This document shows positions 6,492 through 13,166 of a DNA stretch of 18,987 nt, piece by piece. The notes beneath the pieces were generated by a model that was not told where the DNA came from, searched no databases, and saw nothing but the letters and a program-made list of their open reading frames with translations. The first letter of the stretch is position 1. Each line of letters starts with the position of its first letter. The stretch spans positions 1-18,987 of the forward strand of contig MHGT01000007.1 of the NCBI GenBank assembly GCA_001805695.1, in the 5' to 3' direction. Source of the DNA: Omnitrophica WOR_2 bacterium RIFCSPHIGHO2_02_FULL_67_20. Its GTDB lineage: Bacteria; Omnitrophota; Gorgyraeia; Aquiviventales; Aquiviventaceae. A program made the translations under genes and the position numbers.

Positions 6492-7430
6492 ATGCCCAAA
6501 CGGTTCATCACGCTGGAGGACCTGGATCTTCCGACGGGGAAGAAGAGCCGCCTCTACCGGCTGCTCTACAAGTACGGGCCCGGCAACGGCCGGCTGATGG
6601 TCCTGCCCATCGACCAGGGGCTCGAGCACGGCCCGCGCGATTTCTTCGTGAACCCCGACAGCGCCAACCCCGAGTACCAGCTGCGGATTGCGCTGGAGGG
6701 CGGCTTTTCGGCGATCGCCTTCCAGATCGGGCTGGCCGAGAAGTACCTGAAGATGTTCGCGGGCAAAGTGCCGCTCATCCTGAAGATCAACGGCAAGACC
6801 GACATACCGCCGGACGACGAGGCGTTTTCGCCCTGTCACGCCTCGGTGGACGATGCGGTGCGGCTCGGCGCGGACGCCGTCGGCTACACCTGCTACATCG
6901 GCTCGCCGCGGCAGGACGAGGACTTCAGCCAGTTCGGGCGGGTGCGCCGCGAGGCAGAGCGGGCAGGCATGCCGCTCATCATGTGGGCGTACCCCCGCGG
7001 CAAGCACATGGAGGCCAAGGGTGGACGCGACAGCCTCTACGCGGTGGACTACGCCGCCCGCGTCGCCCAGGAGCTCGGCGCCGACGTGGTCAAGGTCAAC
7101 TACCCGAAGATCGACGAGACGAAGAGTGCTGCGTACCCGAAAGAGTACCAGGACCCGAAGATCCTCAAGTGGACGAAGCGCGAGATGCTCGAACAGATGG
7201 TCAGCTCGGCCGGCCGCACGCTCCTCATCATGTCCGGCGGCTCGAAGCGGAACGACGAGCAGCTGATGGACGACGTCAAGGCCGCGCTGGAGGCCGGGGC
7301 CGCCGGCTTCATCTTCGGCCGGAACATCTGGCAGCGGCGCTTCGGCGAAGCGCTGGAGCTGGCGGGCAAAATCACCAAGGTCACCCAGGAAGTCAGCCGG
7401 CCAACGCCGAGCAAAGCTGCCTTGGTATAG
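6492..7430 (+). CDS. Class I fructose-bisphosphate aldolase, DhnA/FbaB type
   Basis: The 312-residue product cleaves or forms fructose 1,6-bisphosphate through a lysine Schiff base. The N-terminal motif VLPIDQGLEHGPRDFF is characteristic of the DhnA branch of class I aldolases found in archaea and many bacteria. The likely Schiff-base lysine is Lys201 in GADVVKVNYPK. The C-terminal phosphate-binding turns are SGGSKRN and AAGFIFGRNIWQR. AAGGAG at 6481-6486 lies five bases before ATG 6492, which fixes the start. The Rieske gene follows after 14 bases. In such organisms this enzyme often works in the gluconeogenic direction, which would fit ApgM and YvcK elsewhere in the window. A related DeoC/LacD-superfamily aldolase acting on another sugar phosphate cannot be fully excluded. 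Confidence 0.92.
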   Translation: MPKRFITLEDLDLPTGKKSRLYRLLYKYGPGNGRLMVLPIDQGLEHGPRDFFVNPDSANPEYQLRIALEGGFSAIAFQIGLAEKYLKMFAGKVPLILKINGKTDIPPDDEAFSPCHASVDDAVRLGADAVGYTCYIGSPRQDEDFSQFGRVRREAERAGMPLIMWAYPRGKHMEAKGGRDSLYAVDYAARVAQELGADVVKVNYPKIDETKSAAYPKEYQDPKILKWTKREMLEQMVSSAGRTLLIMSGGSKRNDEQLMDDVKAALEAGAAGFIFGRNIWQRRFGEALELAGKITKVTQEVSRPTPSKAALV

Positions 7431-7444
7431 CGGAGTCAAGCGAC

Positions 7445-7750
7445 ATGGCTCAGTTGACCAGAATCGCTGGCAAGTCCGAAATTCCTCCCGGCACAGGGAA
7501 AGTCGTGCAGGTCGGCGGACAGGCGGTCGCCGTCTTCAACTGCGACGGCGCCTTCTACGCCATGGACAACACCTGCAAGCACCGCGGCGGGCCGCTGGGG
7601 GAGGGGACGATCTCGGGCACCTCGGTGAGCTGCCCGTGGCATGGCTGGGAGTACGACGTCACCTCCGGGGCGTGCCACATGGACCCCGCCATCACCGTGC
7701 AGACCTTTCCCGTGACGGTGCAGGGAGACGACGTCCTGGTGTCCGTGTAG
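7445..7750 (+). CDS. Small Rieske [2Fe-2S] ferredoxin-like protein
   Basis: This 101-residue soluble protein has a complete Rieske motif: Cys44-X-His46 (CKHRGG) and Cys63-X2-His66 (CPWHGWEYD). It resembles the NirD/dioxygenase-ferredoxin type, without a membrane anchor. It probably carries single electrons. GGAG at 7432-7435 sits nine bases before ATG 7445, and the gene starts 14 bases after the aldolase stop. No oxygenase, nitrite reductase or reductase partner is visible. The next gene encodes a 2-oxoacid:ferredoxin oxidoreductase, so a redox link is possible, but Rieske centres usually have much higher potential than that enzyme's normal ferredoxin acceptor. Confidence 0.93.
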   Translation: MAQLTRIAGKSEIPPGTGKVVQVGGQAVAVFNCDGAFYAMDNTCKHRGGPLGEGTISGTSVSCPWHGWEYDVTSGACHMDPAITVQTFPVTVQGDDVLVSV

Positions 7751-7769
7751 CATGTATTTCAAAATCGCC

Positions 7770-7850
7770 AACAGGATTTCGCCGATTTCGAGATGATGTC
7801 GCCGATAGGACATCCATCTGCGAAATCGATCCGCAATCTGCGGAATCACG
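7770..7850 (+). repeat. GATTNCGCAGATT-type nested palindrome, copy 3 (diverged)
   Basis: Outer arms at 7775-7787 (GATTTCGCCGATT) and 7835-7847 (AATCTGCGGAATC) pair at 11 of 13 positions. Inner arms at 7783-7795 and 7815-7828 match with a single one-base gap. The copy lies immediately upstream of korA and separates it from the Rieske gene. Confidence 0.8.
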
Positions 7851-7862
7851 TTGGGTGTTGAA

Positions 7863-9737
7863 ATGGGTGCTAGCGAAAAAGAGATGACAGAGCGCGCAGT
7901 GGACTACGTGTTTCGGGTCGGCGGGGAAGGCGGCGAGGGGGTCATCAGCACCGGCGAGATGCTGACGCTGACCCTCGCGCGGGCCGGCTACGAGATCTAC
8001 ACCTTCCGCACCTACCCGGCGGAGATCAAGGGCGGCCACGCCAATTATCAAGTGCGCGCCTCGGGCTCGCTCCTCCTCTCATCCGGCGCCGCGGTGGATG
8101 TCCTGCTCGCCTTCAACCAGGAAGCGTACGACAAGCACATCAAGGACGTTCGCCCGGGCGGCGTCCTCATCTACGATTCGGACAGCTACACCCCACCACC
8201 TGTCGCCTCCGCCGGAGGCGGAGCTGCGCCGGACGGCGCAGGCCCGGTGGGCCAGCGAACAGGTGGTGGGGACACCCCGCCTGCCAGCGCGTCGATCATC
8301 GCCTACGGCGTCCCGCTCTCCTCCCTCGCGACCGAGAAGATCGGCGTCAAGCTCACGAAGAACATCGTCGCCTTGGGCGTCCTGTCCCAGCTCTTCGACA
8401 TCTCGATGCCGGCCTTTGAAGAGCTGCTGCACGAGCGCTTCGGCCGCAAGGGCGAGACGATCGTCCAGAAGAACGTTCAGGCGCTGCGCGTGGGCGCCGA
8501 GTTCGTGAAGCAGCTCCAGAAGAAGGACGACATCCGACTCGGACCCGGACCGCGCAAGACGAAGGAACTTGTCCTCTCCGGCAACGAGTCGCTTGCCCTG
8601 GGGGCGATCGCGGCCGGCTGCCGGATCTACGCCGGCTATCCCATCACCCCGGCGACGGACATCATGGAGTTCTTGGCGAAGGAGCTGCCCAAGCTGGGCG
8701 GCTTCGTCGTGCAGACGGAGGATGAGATCTCGGCGCTGGGCACGGTGCTCGGCGCCTCGTACGCCGGCGTCAAAGCGATGACGGCCACCTCCGGGCCCGG
8801 CTTCTCGCTCATGACGGAGATGATCGGGCTGGCCGTCGTGGCCGAGATCCCGGCGGTCGTCGTGGACGTCCAGCGCGTCGGGCCCTCCACCGGCATGCCG
8901 ACCAAGACGGAGCAGGGCGACCTGTACCTGGCCTGCTACGGCGGGCACGGCAACTGCCCCCGCATCGTCATGGCGCTGAATAACGTGGAAGACTGCTTCT
9001 ACGGCATCATCCGGGCGTTCAACCTCGCCGAGCAGTTCCAGATGCCGGTGGTCGTGCTCTCCGACGCCTCGCTCGGCCACCGCAAGGCGACGGTGCCGGT
9101 GCCGGATCCCTCGCGCGTGCCGGTGGTCGAGCGCCGCAAGCCGGCCCCAGCGGAGCTCGTCAACTACAAGCGCTATGCCTTCACGCCGGACCACGTCTCG
9201 CCGATGTCGGTGCCGGGCCTGGAGGGGGGCGGCTACGTCGCCGAAGGGCTGGAGCACGACGAGCGCGGCTTCCCGGCGGCGTCCGACCATGAGAACCACC
9301 TGCGGCTCACCCGCAAGCGCTACGGGAAGTTCCAGGCCGTGGAGGCGGTCGCCAACGAGATGGTGCGTATCTACGGCGACCCGCACCCCGAGGTCGGCAT
9401 CATCGGCTGGGGCTCGACCGAAGGGGTGATCCGCGAGGCGGTGCAGATGGCGCAGGCCAAGGGCTACTCCGTCGGCGCCCTCCACCCGAAGATCCTCTAC
9501 CCCCAGCCGCTGGCCAAGCTCAAGGAGTTCATCGAGGGCACGAAGGCGGTCATCATCCCGGAGGTCAACTTCACCGGCCAGTTCGCCACGGCCCTGCGCA
9601 AGCGCTTCGCCTACGACTTCATCCAGCTCAACAAGTGCATCGGGCTGCCGTTCACGCCCAAGGAGATTTTCGACAAGATCGAGGAGGTCGCGACGCATGT
9701 CCACAACGGTCGCCGAGTTCACGCCGCAAGGGTATAA
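7863..9737 (+). CDS. korA: 2-oxoacid:ferredoxin oxidoreductase, fused gamma-alpha subunit, with repeat insert
   Basis: The 624-residue protein joins a gamma domain (about residues 10-205, opening FRVGGEGGEGVISTGEML and TFRTYPAEIKGGHANYQV) to an alpha domain with the family YPITP motif at 259-263. The alpha domain continues with TATSGPGFSLMTEMIGLA. With KorB it forms the two-subunit enzyme that oxidatively decarboxylates 2-oxoglutarate or related 2-oxoacids to acyl-CoA, reducing ferredoxin; it can also run in reverse for carboxylation. Residues about 110-137 are encoded by an 81-bp palindromic insert and do not fit the domain; removing 84 bp restores a normal DSYTPPASASIIAYGVPL junction. ATG 7863 is chosen, with ATG 7884 as alternative. 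It overlaps korB by 41 bases. Substrate cannot be fixed from sequence alone. Confidence 0.92.
   Translation: MGASEKEMTERAVDYVFRVGGEGGEGVISTGEMLTLTLARAGYEIYTFRTYPAEIKGGHANYQVRASGSLLLSSGAAVDVLLAFNQEAYDKHIKDVRPGGVLIYDSDSYTPPPVASAGGGAAPDGAGPVGQRTGGGDTPPASASIIAYGVPLSSLATEKIGVKLTKNIVALGVLSQLFDISMPAFEELLHERFGRKGETIVQKNVQALRVGAEFVKQLQKKDDIRLGPGPRKTKELVLSGNESLALGAIAAGCRIYAGYPITPATDIMEFLAKELPKLGGFVVQTEDEISALGTVLGASYAGVKAMTATSGPGFSLMTEMIGLAVVAEIPAVVVDVQRVGPSTGMPTKTEQGDLYLACYGGHGNCPRIVMALNNVEDCFYGIIRAFNLAEQFQMPVVVLSDASLGHRKATVPVPDPSRVPVVERRKPAPAELVNYKRYAFTPDHVSPMSVPGLEGGGYVAEGLEHDERGFPAASDHENHLRLTRKRYGKFQAVEAVANEMVRIYGDPHPEVGIIGWGSTEGVIREAVQMAQAKGYSVGALHPKILYPQPLAKLKEFIEGTKAVIIPEVNFTGQFATALRKRFAYDFIQLNKCIGLPFTPKEIFDKIEEVATHVHNGRRVHAARV
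8191..8271 (+). repeat. 81-bp palindromic insert within korA
   Basis: Perfect 13-bp inverted ends CCCCACCACCTGT (8191-8203) and ACAGGTGGTGGGG (8259-8271) bound an insert of exactly 27 codons' length. ACA flanks both sides (8188-8190 and 8272-8274), a possible 3-bp target duplication. The interior holds CTCCGCCGGAGGCGGAG palindromes plus TGCGCCGG, GCAGGCCCG, GCCA and ACAGG blocks that recur in the same order at 14554-14593. The reading frame stays open throughout. Confidence 0.85.
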
Positions 9738-10551
9738 GACCGACGAGCACCCCATCTGGTGCCCCGGCTGCGGGGACTTCGGGGTGCTCGATTCGCTCTA
9801 TAAATCCCTGGCGGGGCTCAAGGTCGACCCCAAGGACCTGGTGGTCGTCTCCGGCATCGGCTGCTCCGGCCGCACGCCGGGGTTCATCAGGTCCTACGGC
9901 TTCCACAGCGTCCACGGCCGCGTCCTGCCGGTCGCACTCGGCGTGAAGCTCGCCAACCCCGCCCTCCATGTCATCGGGGTCGGAGGGGACGGCGACGGCT
10001 TCGCCATCGGCGGGGGGCACATCCCGCACGCCGCGCGGCGCAACCCCGATATGATCTATATCGTCATGGACAACTCGACCTACGGCCTGACGAAGGGCCA
10101 GTACTCGCCGACCTCCCCCACCGGTTTCCAGGCCGGCTCGACGCCCTACGGCAATATCGAGCAGCCGCTCAATCCGCTCGCGATGCTGATCGCGTATGGG
10201 GCTACCTTCGTCGGACAGGGCTACTCGGGCAAGCCGAAGGAGCTCAGCGACCTGATCACGAAGGCGATGGAGCACAAGGGATTCGGGTTTCTGAACGTCA
10301 TCAGCCCCTGCATCACCTTCTACAACACCTACAAGGTCATCCCGCCGCGCCTAGCCGAGATCCCGAAGGACCACGACCCAGCCAATCGCGTCAAGGCGTT
10401 TGAGCTGGCTCTCCAGACCGACCACCTCCGCCTGGGCATTTTTTACCAGGTCCGGCAGCCCACCTTCGAGGAGGGCGTGGCCGAGGTGATCAAGAAAGCC
10501 CAGGCGTCCAGCCGGCCGCGCCTGGACGAGATCTTTGCGAACTTCAGCTGA
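9697..10551 (+). CDS. korB: 2-oxoacid:ferredoxin oxidoreductase, beta subunit
   Basis: This 284-residue protein is the thiamine-diphosphate-binding partner of KorA. The ThDP site is seen in GVGGDGDGFAIGGGH followed by MDNSTYGLTKGQYSPTSP. Cysteines that ligate the [4Fe-4S] cluster in two-subunit enzymes are present: Cys22 and Cys25 (WCPGCG), Cys56 (GIGCSGR), and the Cys in VISPCITF. No extra ferredoxin domain is present, so a separate ferredoxin must accept the electrons. The start ATG 9697 lies inside the end of korA, with GAGGAGG at 9681-9687 nine bases upstream, which argues for coupled translation and balanced subunit supply. No delta or ferredoxin gene is visible nearby. Confidence 0.95.
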   Translation: MSTTVAEFTPQGYKTDEHPIWCPGCGDFGVLDSLYKSLAGLKVDPKDLVVVSGIGCSGRTPGFIRSYGFHSVHGRVLPVALGVKLANPALHVIGVGGDGDGFAIGGGHIPHAARRNPDMIYIVMDNSTYGLTKGQYSPTSPTGFQAGSTPYGNIEQPLNPLAMLIAYGATFVGQGYSGKPKELSDLITKAMEHKGFGFLNVISPCITFYNTYKVIPPRLAEIPKDHDPANRVKAFELALQTDHLRLGIFYQVRQPTFEEGVAEVIKKAQASSRPRLDEIFANFS

Positions 10552-10593
10552 AACGCCAGTCCATCGCATGACATCTCCCGCAGCCGCCCGCCC

Positions 10594-11973
10594 ATGAGGA
10601 CGCGGCTCGAGCGCGATTCCCTCGGCACGAAGCGCGTGCCCGCTTCCGCCTACTACGGCATCCAGACCCTCCGCGCCGTCGAGAACTTTCCCATCAGCGG
10701 TCTGCGCCTGCCCGAGGAGATGGTGCGCGCCTACGCGCTCATCAAGAAGGCGGCCGCCCAGGCCAACGCGGCGATCGGCCTGCTCCCGCGCGACGCTGCC
10801 CGGGCGATTGCCCGCGCGTGCGATGAAATCCTCCGCGGCCGCTTCCGCGACCAGTTCGTCGTGGACGTCTACCAGGCCGGGGCGGGCACTTCGTTCAACA
10901 TGAACGTGAACGAGGTGATCGCCAACCGCGCCAACGAGCTGCTGGGCGCTCCGCGCGGCAGCTACCGCCGGATCCGCCCCAACGACCACGTGAACATGGC
11001 GCAGTCGACGAACGACACGTTTCCGACGGCGATGCGCCTGGCCTGCCTGCTCGCGCTGGAGCCGCTGGGGGGCTCGATGGAGGGGCTCGAGCGCGCGCTG
11101 CGCGCCAAGGCGCGGCAGTTCGCTGGGGTGGTGAAATCGGGGCGCACCCACCTGCAGGACGCAGTGCCGGTCCGCCTGGGCCGCGAGTTCGGGGCGTACG
11201 CCCTGGCGGTCGCGAAGGCCCGCCGGCATATCCAGGAGACCGCCCGCGCGCTGTGCGAGCTCAACCTCGGCGGGACCGCCGTCGGGACGGGGATGAACAC
11301 CCATCCCCGCTACCGGGCACTCGCCGTCGCCGAGCTCCGGCGGTGGATGCGGCTGCCGCTGCGGAGCGCCGAAGACATGATGGAGCGGACCCAGAGCCTG
11401 GGCGATTTCGCGCGGCTCTCGGGCGGCCTGCGCGTCTACGCCCTCGAGCTCATCCGCATCGCCAACGACCTGCGGCTCATGGCCTCGGGGCCGAATACGG
11501 GGTTCGGGGAGATCGACCTGCCGGCCATCCAGCCGGGCTCCTCCATCATGCCGGGGAAGGTGAATCCGGCCGTGCCGGAGATGGTGGACATGGTGGGGTT
11601 CCAGGTGCTCGGGCATGACGCCACGATCGCCGCGGCAACACAGGCCGGCCAGCTTGAGCTCAACGTCATGATGCCGGTGGCGGCCTACAACCTCCTGCAG
11701 GCGATCCATCTGCTGGCGAACGCTGGCCGCGTCTTCGCCGACCGATGCATCGCCGGTATTACCGCCAACCGCGAGCGGTGCGAGGCGCTGGCCCATCGGA
11801 GCCTGGCGCTCGTCACCGCGCTCAACCCGCATATCGGCTACCTCAACGCCGCCAAGATCGCCAAAGAATCGCTGAGGACGGGCCGCTCGCCTCTCGAGCT
11901 GGTCATCGAGCATAAGCTCATGCCGGCGGCTGCCGCCCGCAGGCTGCTCGACCCCACCCGGCTCAGTCGGTGA
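10594..11973 (+). CDS. aspA: Aspartate ammonia-lyase (aspartase/fumarase superfamily)
   Basis: The 459-residue product belongs to the aspartase/fumarase C superfamily. The signature GSSIMPGKVNP is at about 315-325. Several segments favour aspartase over fumarase: the N-terminus RLERDSLGTKRVPASAYYGIQTLRAVENF, then QAGAGTSFNMNVNEVIANRA, THLQDAVPVRLGREF, and VNPAVPEMVDM after the signature. Aspartase reversibly converts aspartate to fumarate and ammonia, linking amino acid use to the TCA pool. The residue after MP in the signature is Gly, as in fumarases, so fumarase activity is the main alternative. No Shine-Dalgarno site precedes ATG 10594, and 42 bases separate it from korB. A long palindromic element begins immediately after the stop. 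Confidence 0.87.
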   Translation: MRTRLERDSLGTKRVPASAYYGIQTLRAVENFPISGLRLPEEMVRAYALIKKAAAQANAAIGLLPRDAARAIARACDEILRGRFRDQFVVDVYQAGAGTSFNMNVNEVIANRANELLGAPRGSYRRIRPNDHVNMAQSTNDTFPTAMRLACLLALEPLGGSMEGLERALRAKARQFAGVVKSGRTHLQDAVPVRLGREFGAYALAVAKARRHIQETARALCELNLGGTAVGTGMNTHPRYRALAVAELRRWMRLPLRSAEDMMERTQSLGDFARLSGGLRVYALELIRIANDLRLMASGPNTGFGEIDLPAIQPGSSIMPGKVNPAVPEMVDMVGFQVLGHDATIAAATQAGQLELNVMMPVAAYNLLQAIHLLANAGRVFADRCIAGITANRERCEALAHRSLALVTALNPHIGYLNAAKIAKESLRTGRSPLELVIEHKLMPAAAARRLLDPTRLSR

Positions 11974-12092
11974 TGGTCACGTTTGACGGGTCCTGCCGCT
12001 GCGCCACCCATGTCTGTCCTCCCCGCCAAAGCACTGTGGCGGGTCCGGGCAGACATGGGGCCCGGCTCCGCGTCACCCGTCAAACGTGACCA
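11974..12092 (+). repeat. 119-bp palindromic element with perfect 18-bp arms
   Basis: Outer arms TGGTCACGTTTGACGGGT (11974-11991) and ACCCGTCAAACGTGACCA (12075-12092) are perfectly complementary. Inside them CCATGTCTG pairs with CAGACATGG, and at the centre CCCGCCA (12022-12028) pairs with TGGCGGG (12037-12043). The right half contains CGGCTCCGCGTCAC (12063-12076), shared with 22-35. The element starts on the base after the aspA stop, so it may form a terminator-like structure, but no T-run follows. Confidence 0.85.
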
Positions 12093-12107
12093 CTACAGTC
12101 GACAACG

Positions 12108-12136
12108 TTTTCTGTCAGAATCGGTTGTGTTACAAT
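12108..12136 (+). promoter_or_regulatory. Possible promoter for the tRNA cluster
   Basis: TACAAT at 12131-12136 is a good -10 match, about 28 bases before the first tRNA. The best -35 at 17-nt spacing, TTTTCT (12108-12113), is weak. The local AT content is higher than in the surroundings, which supports a promoter here. Confidence 0.4.
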
Positions 12137-12164
12137 GGCGTTTCTGCCGACATGGGTACCTCGA

Positions 12165-12238
12165 GCGCCCGTAGCTCACTTGGATAGAGCGCTTGGCTTC
12201 GAACCAAGAGGCAGCAGGTTCGAATCCTGCCGGGCGCG
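12165..12238 (+). tRNA. tRNA-Arg (anticodon TCG)
   Basis: Acceptor arms GCGCCCG (12165-12171) and CGGGCGC (12231-12237) pair fully. The D arm has GCTC/GAGC, the anticodon stem CTTGG/CCAAG encloses loop CTTCGAA, and the T arm is GCAGG-TTCGAAT-CCTGC. The discriminator is G and CCA is not encoded. Confidence 0.96.
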
Positions 12239-12260
12239 CGCTTTTAAATTTCTCGTTTCT

Positions 12261-12336
12261 GGGCCGCTAGCTCAACTGGTAGAGCAGGGGACTCTTAATC
12301 CCAAGGTTGATGGTTCAAGCCCATCGCGGCCCACCA
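12261..12336 (+). tRNA. tRNA-Lys (anticodon CTT)
   Basis: Acceptor arms GGGCCGC (12261-12267) and GCGGCCC (12326-12332) pair fully. The anticodon loop is CTCTTAA, giving CTT; the anticodon stem GGGGA/TCCCA has one mismatch at its outer pair. The T arm is GATGG-TTCAAGC-CCATC. The discriminator is A and CCA is encoded (12334-12336). A perfect 14-bp hairpin arm begins inside the tRNA 3' end at 12332. Confidence 0.95.
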
Positions 12337-12397
12337 TTTTCGCGCGACGGCGCGAAAATGGTGATCCCGAGCCGCGCCGGAATCAGCCAGGCGCGGC
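12332..12397 (-). repeat. Double-hairpin palindromic element, copy 2, overlapping the tRNA-Lys 3' end
   Basis: On the minus strand the element starts with GCCGCGCC/GGCGCGGC arms around an 11-nt loop (12371-12397), matching 461-487. Next comes the shared CGGCTCGGGATCAC (12361-12374). A second hairpin has perfect 14-bp arms at 12332-12345 (CACCATTTTCGCGC) and 12350-12363 around GACG. That second arm contains the tRNA CCA end, and its sequence differs from the second hairpin of copy 1. It lies between tRNA-Lys and tRNA-Leu. Confidence 0.85.
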
Positions 12398-12427
12398 GAG
12401 GGACACCAAAGAATCTTCGCGGGTTCC

Positions 12428-12509
12428 GGGCGGATGGCGAAATTGGTAGACGCGACGGCCTTAGGAGCCGTTGGGGCAACCCGTGGAGGTTCGAGTCCTC
12501 TTCCGCCCA
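12428..12509 (+). tRNA. tRNA-Leu (anticodon TAG)
   Basis: Acceptor arms GGGCGGA (12428-12434) and TCCGCCC (12502-12508) pair fully. Anticodon stem ACGGC/GCCGT encloses loop CTTAGGA. A long variable arm, GGGG-CAA-CCCG type, is present as expected for class II tRNAs. The discriminator is A and CCA is not encoded. Confidence 0.96.
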
Positions 12510-12537
12510 CGCATCACATGCGCGTCGCAGCGTTTGC

Positions 12538-12612
<75 letters not shown>

Positions 12613-12680
12613 CTTGACCACCCGGTTTCGCCTTGTCGTTCGTCTTCCCGAATCACGTGGGCTGTCTATAGAGGAGGAGT

Positions 12681-13166
12681 GTGAGAGCCGCAATGAACAT
12701 CATGAGTTTCCTCGATGAGCGCGCGGTCACGACCGACCTGAAGGCGCAGCAGAACAAGGAAGAGGTGATCCGCGAGCTGGTCGAGTTGCTGGTGCAGGCG
12801 GGGTCCATCAAGGAGAAGGACGGCCACAAGCTGGTCCAGATCCTGATGAAGCGGGAGTCGCTGGGCTCCACGGGCATCGGCCAGGGAGTGGCGATTCCGC
12901 ATGGCAAGTCGGACTGCGTCACGAAGCTGGTGGCCGCCTTCGGCGTGTCGCGCGCCGGTGTTGCGTTCGACTCCCTCGACGGGGAGTCCGTCACCCTCTT
13001 CTTCCTCCTCGTGGCTCCCGAGGACTCGGCCGGGCCGCACCTTAAAGCGCTCGCCCGCATCTCCCGCCTCCTGAAAGACAAGCACTTCCGCGACAGCCTC
13101 CGGGCCGCCCGTGATGAGAAACTCCTCGTCAGGATTATCCGCGACGAAGACGAACGGCGCCACTAA
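12681..13166 (+). CDS. ptsN: PTS EIIA component, nitrogen/fructose type (PtsN-like)
   Basis: This 161-residue protein is a single EIIA domain of the fructose/mannitol family. The phosphorylatable histidine is His74 in GQGVAIPHGKSD. There is no EIIB or EIIC domain, which matches the regulatory PtsN group rather than a sugar importer. It probably receives phosphate from the HPr encoded at 16793-17077 and signals metabolic state to partner proteins. GAGGAGGAG at 12671-12679 precedes GTG 12681 closely; ATG 12693 or 12702 are alternative starts that would still keep the whole domain. It is the first gene after the tRNA cluster and is separated from yvcK only by a repeat, so the two may form one transcript. 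Confidence 0.9.
   Translation: MRAAMNIMSFLDERAVTTDLKAQQNKEEVIRELVELLVQAGSIKEKDGHKLVQILMKRESLGSTGIGQGVAIPHGKSDCVTKLVAAFGVSRAGVAFDSLDGESVTLFFLLVAPEDSAGPHLKALARISRLLKDKHFRDSLRAARDEKLLVRIIRDEDERRH

Noticed and set aside
8079..9755. Long minus-strand open frame opposite korA (558 codons)
   Set aside because: Same shadow effect. The plus strand carries clear gamma-alpha oxidoreductase motifs, and the minus product matches no family I know.
12510..12537. Extra copy of the double-hairpin element between tRNA-Leu and tRNA-Gly
   Set aside because: Only a nine-base match (GCATCACAT) to 491-499 is present, without the GCCGCGCC head or the CGGCTC core, so chance is a sufficient explanation.
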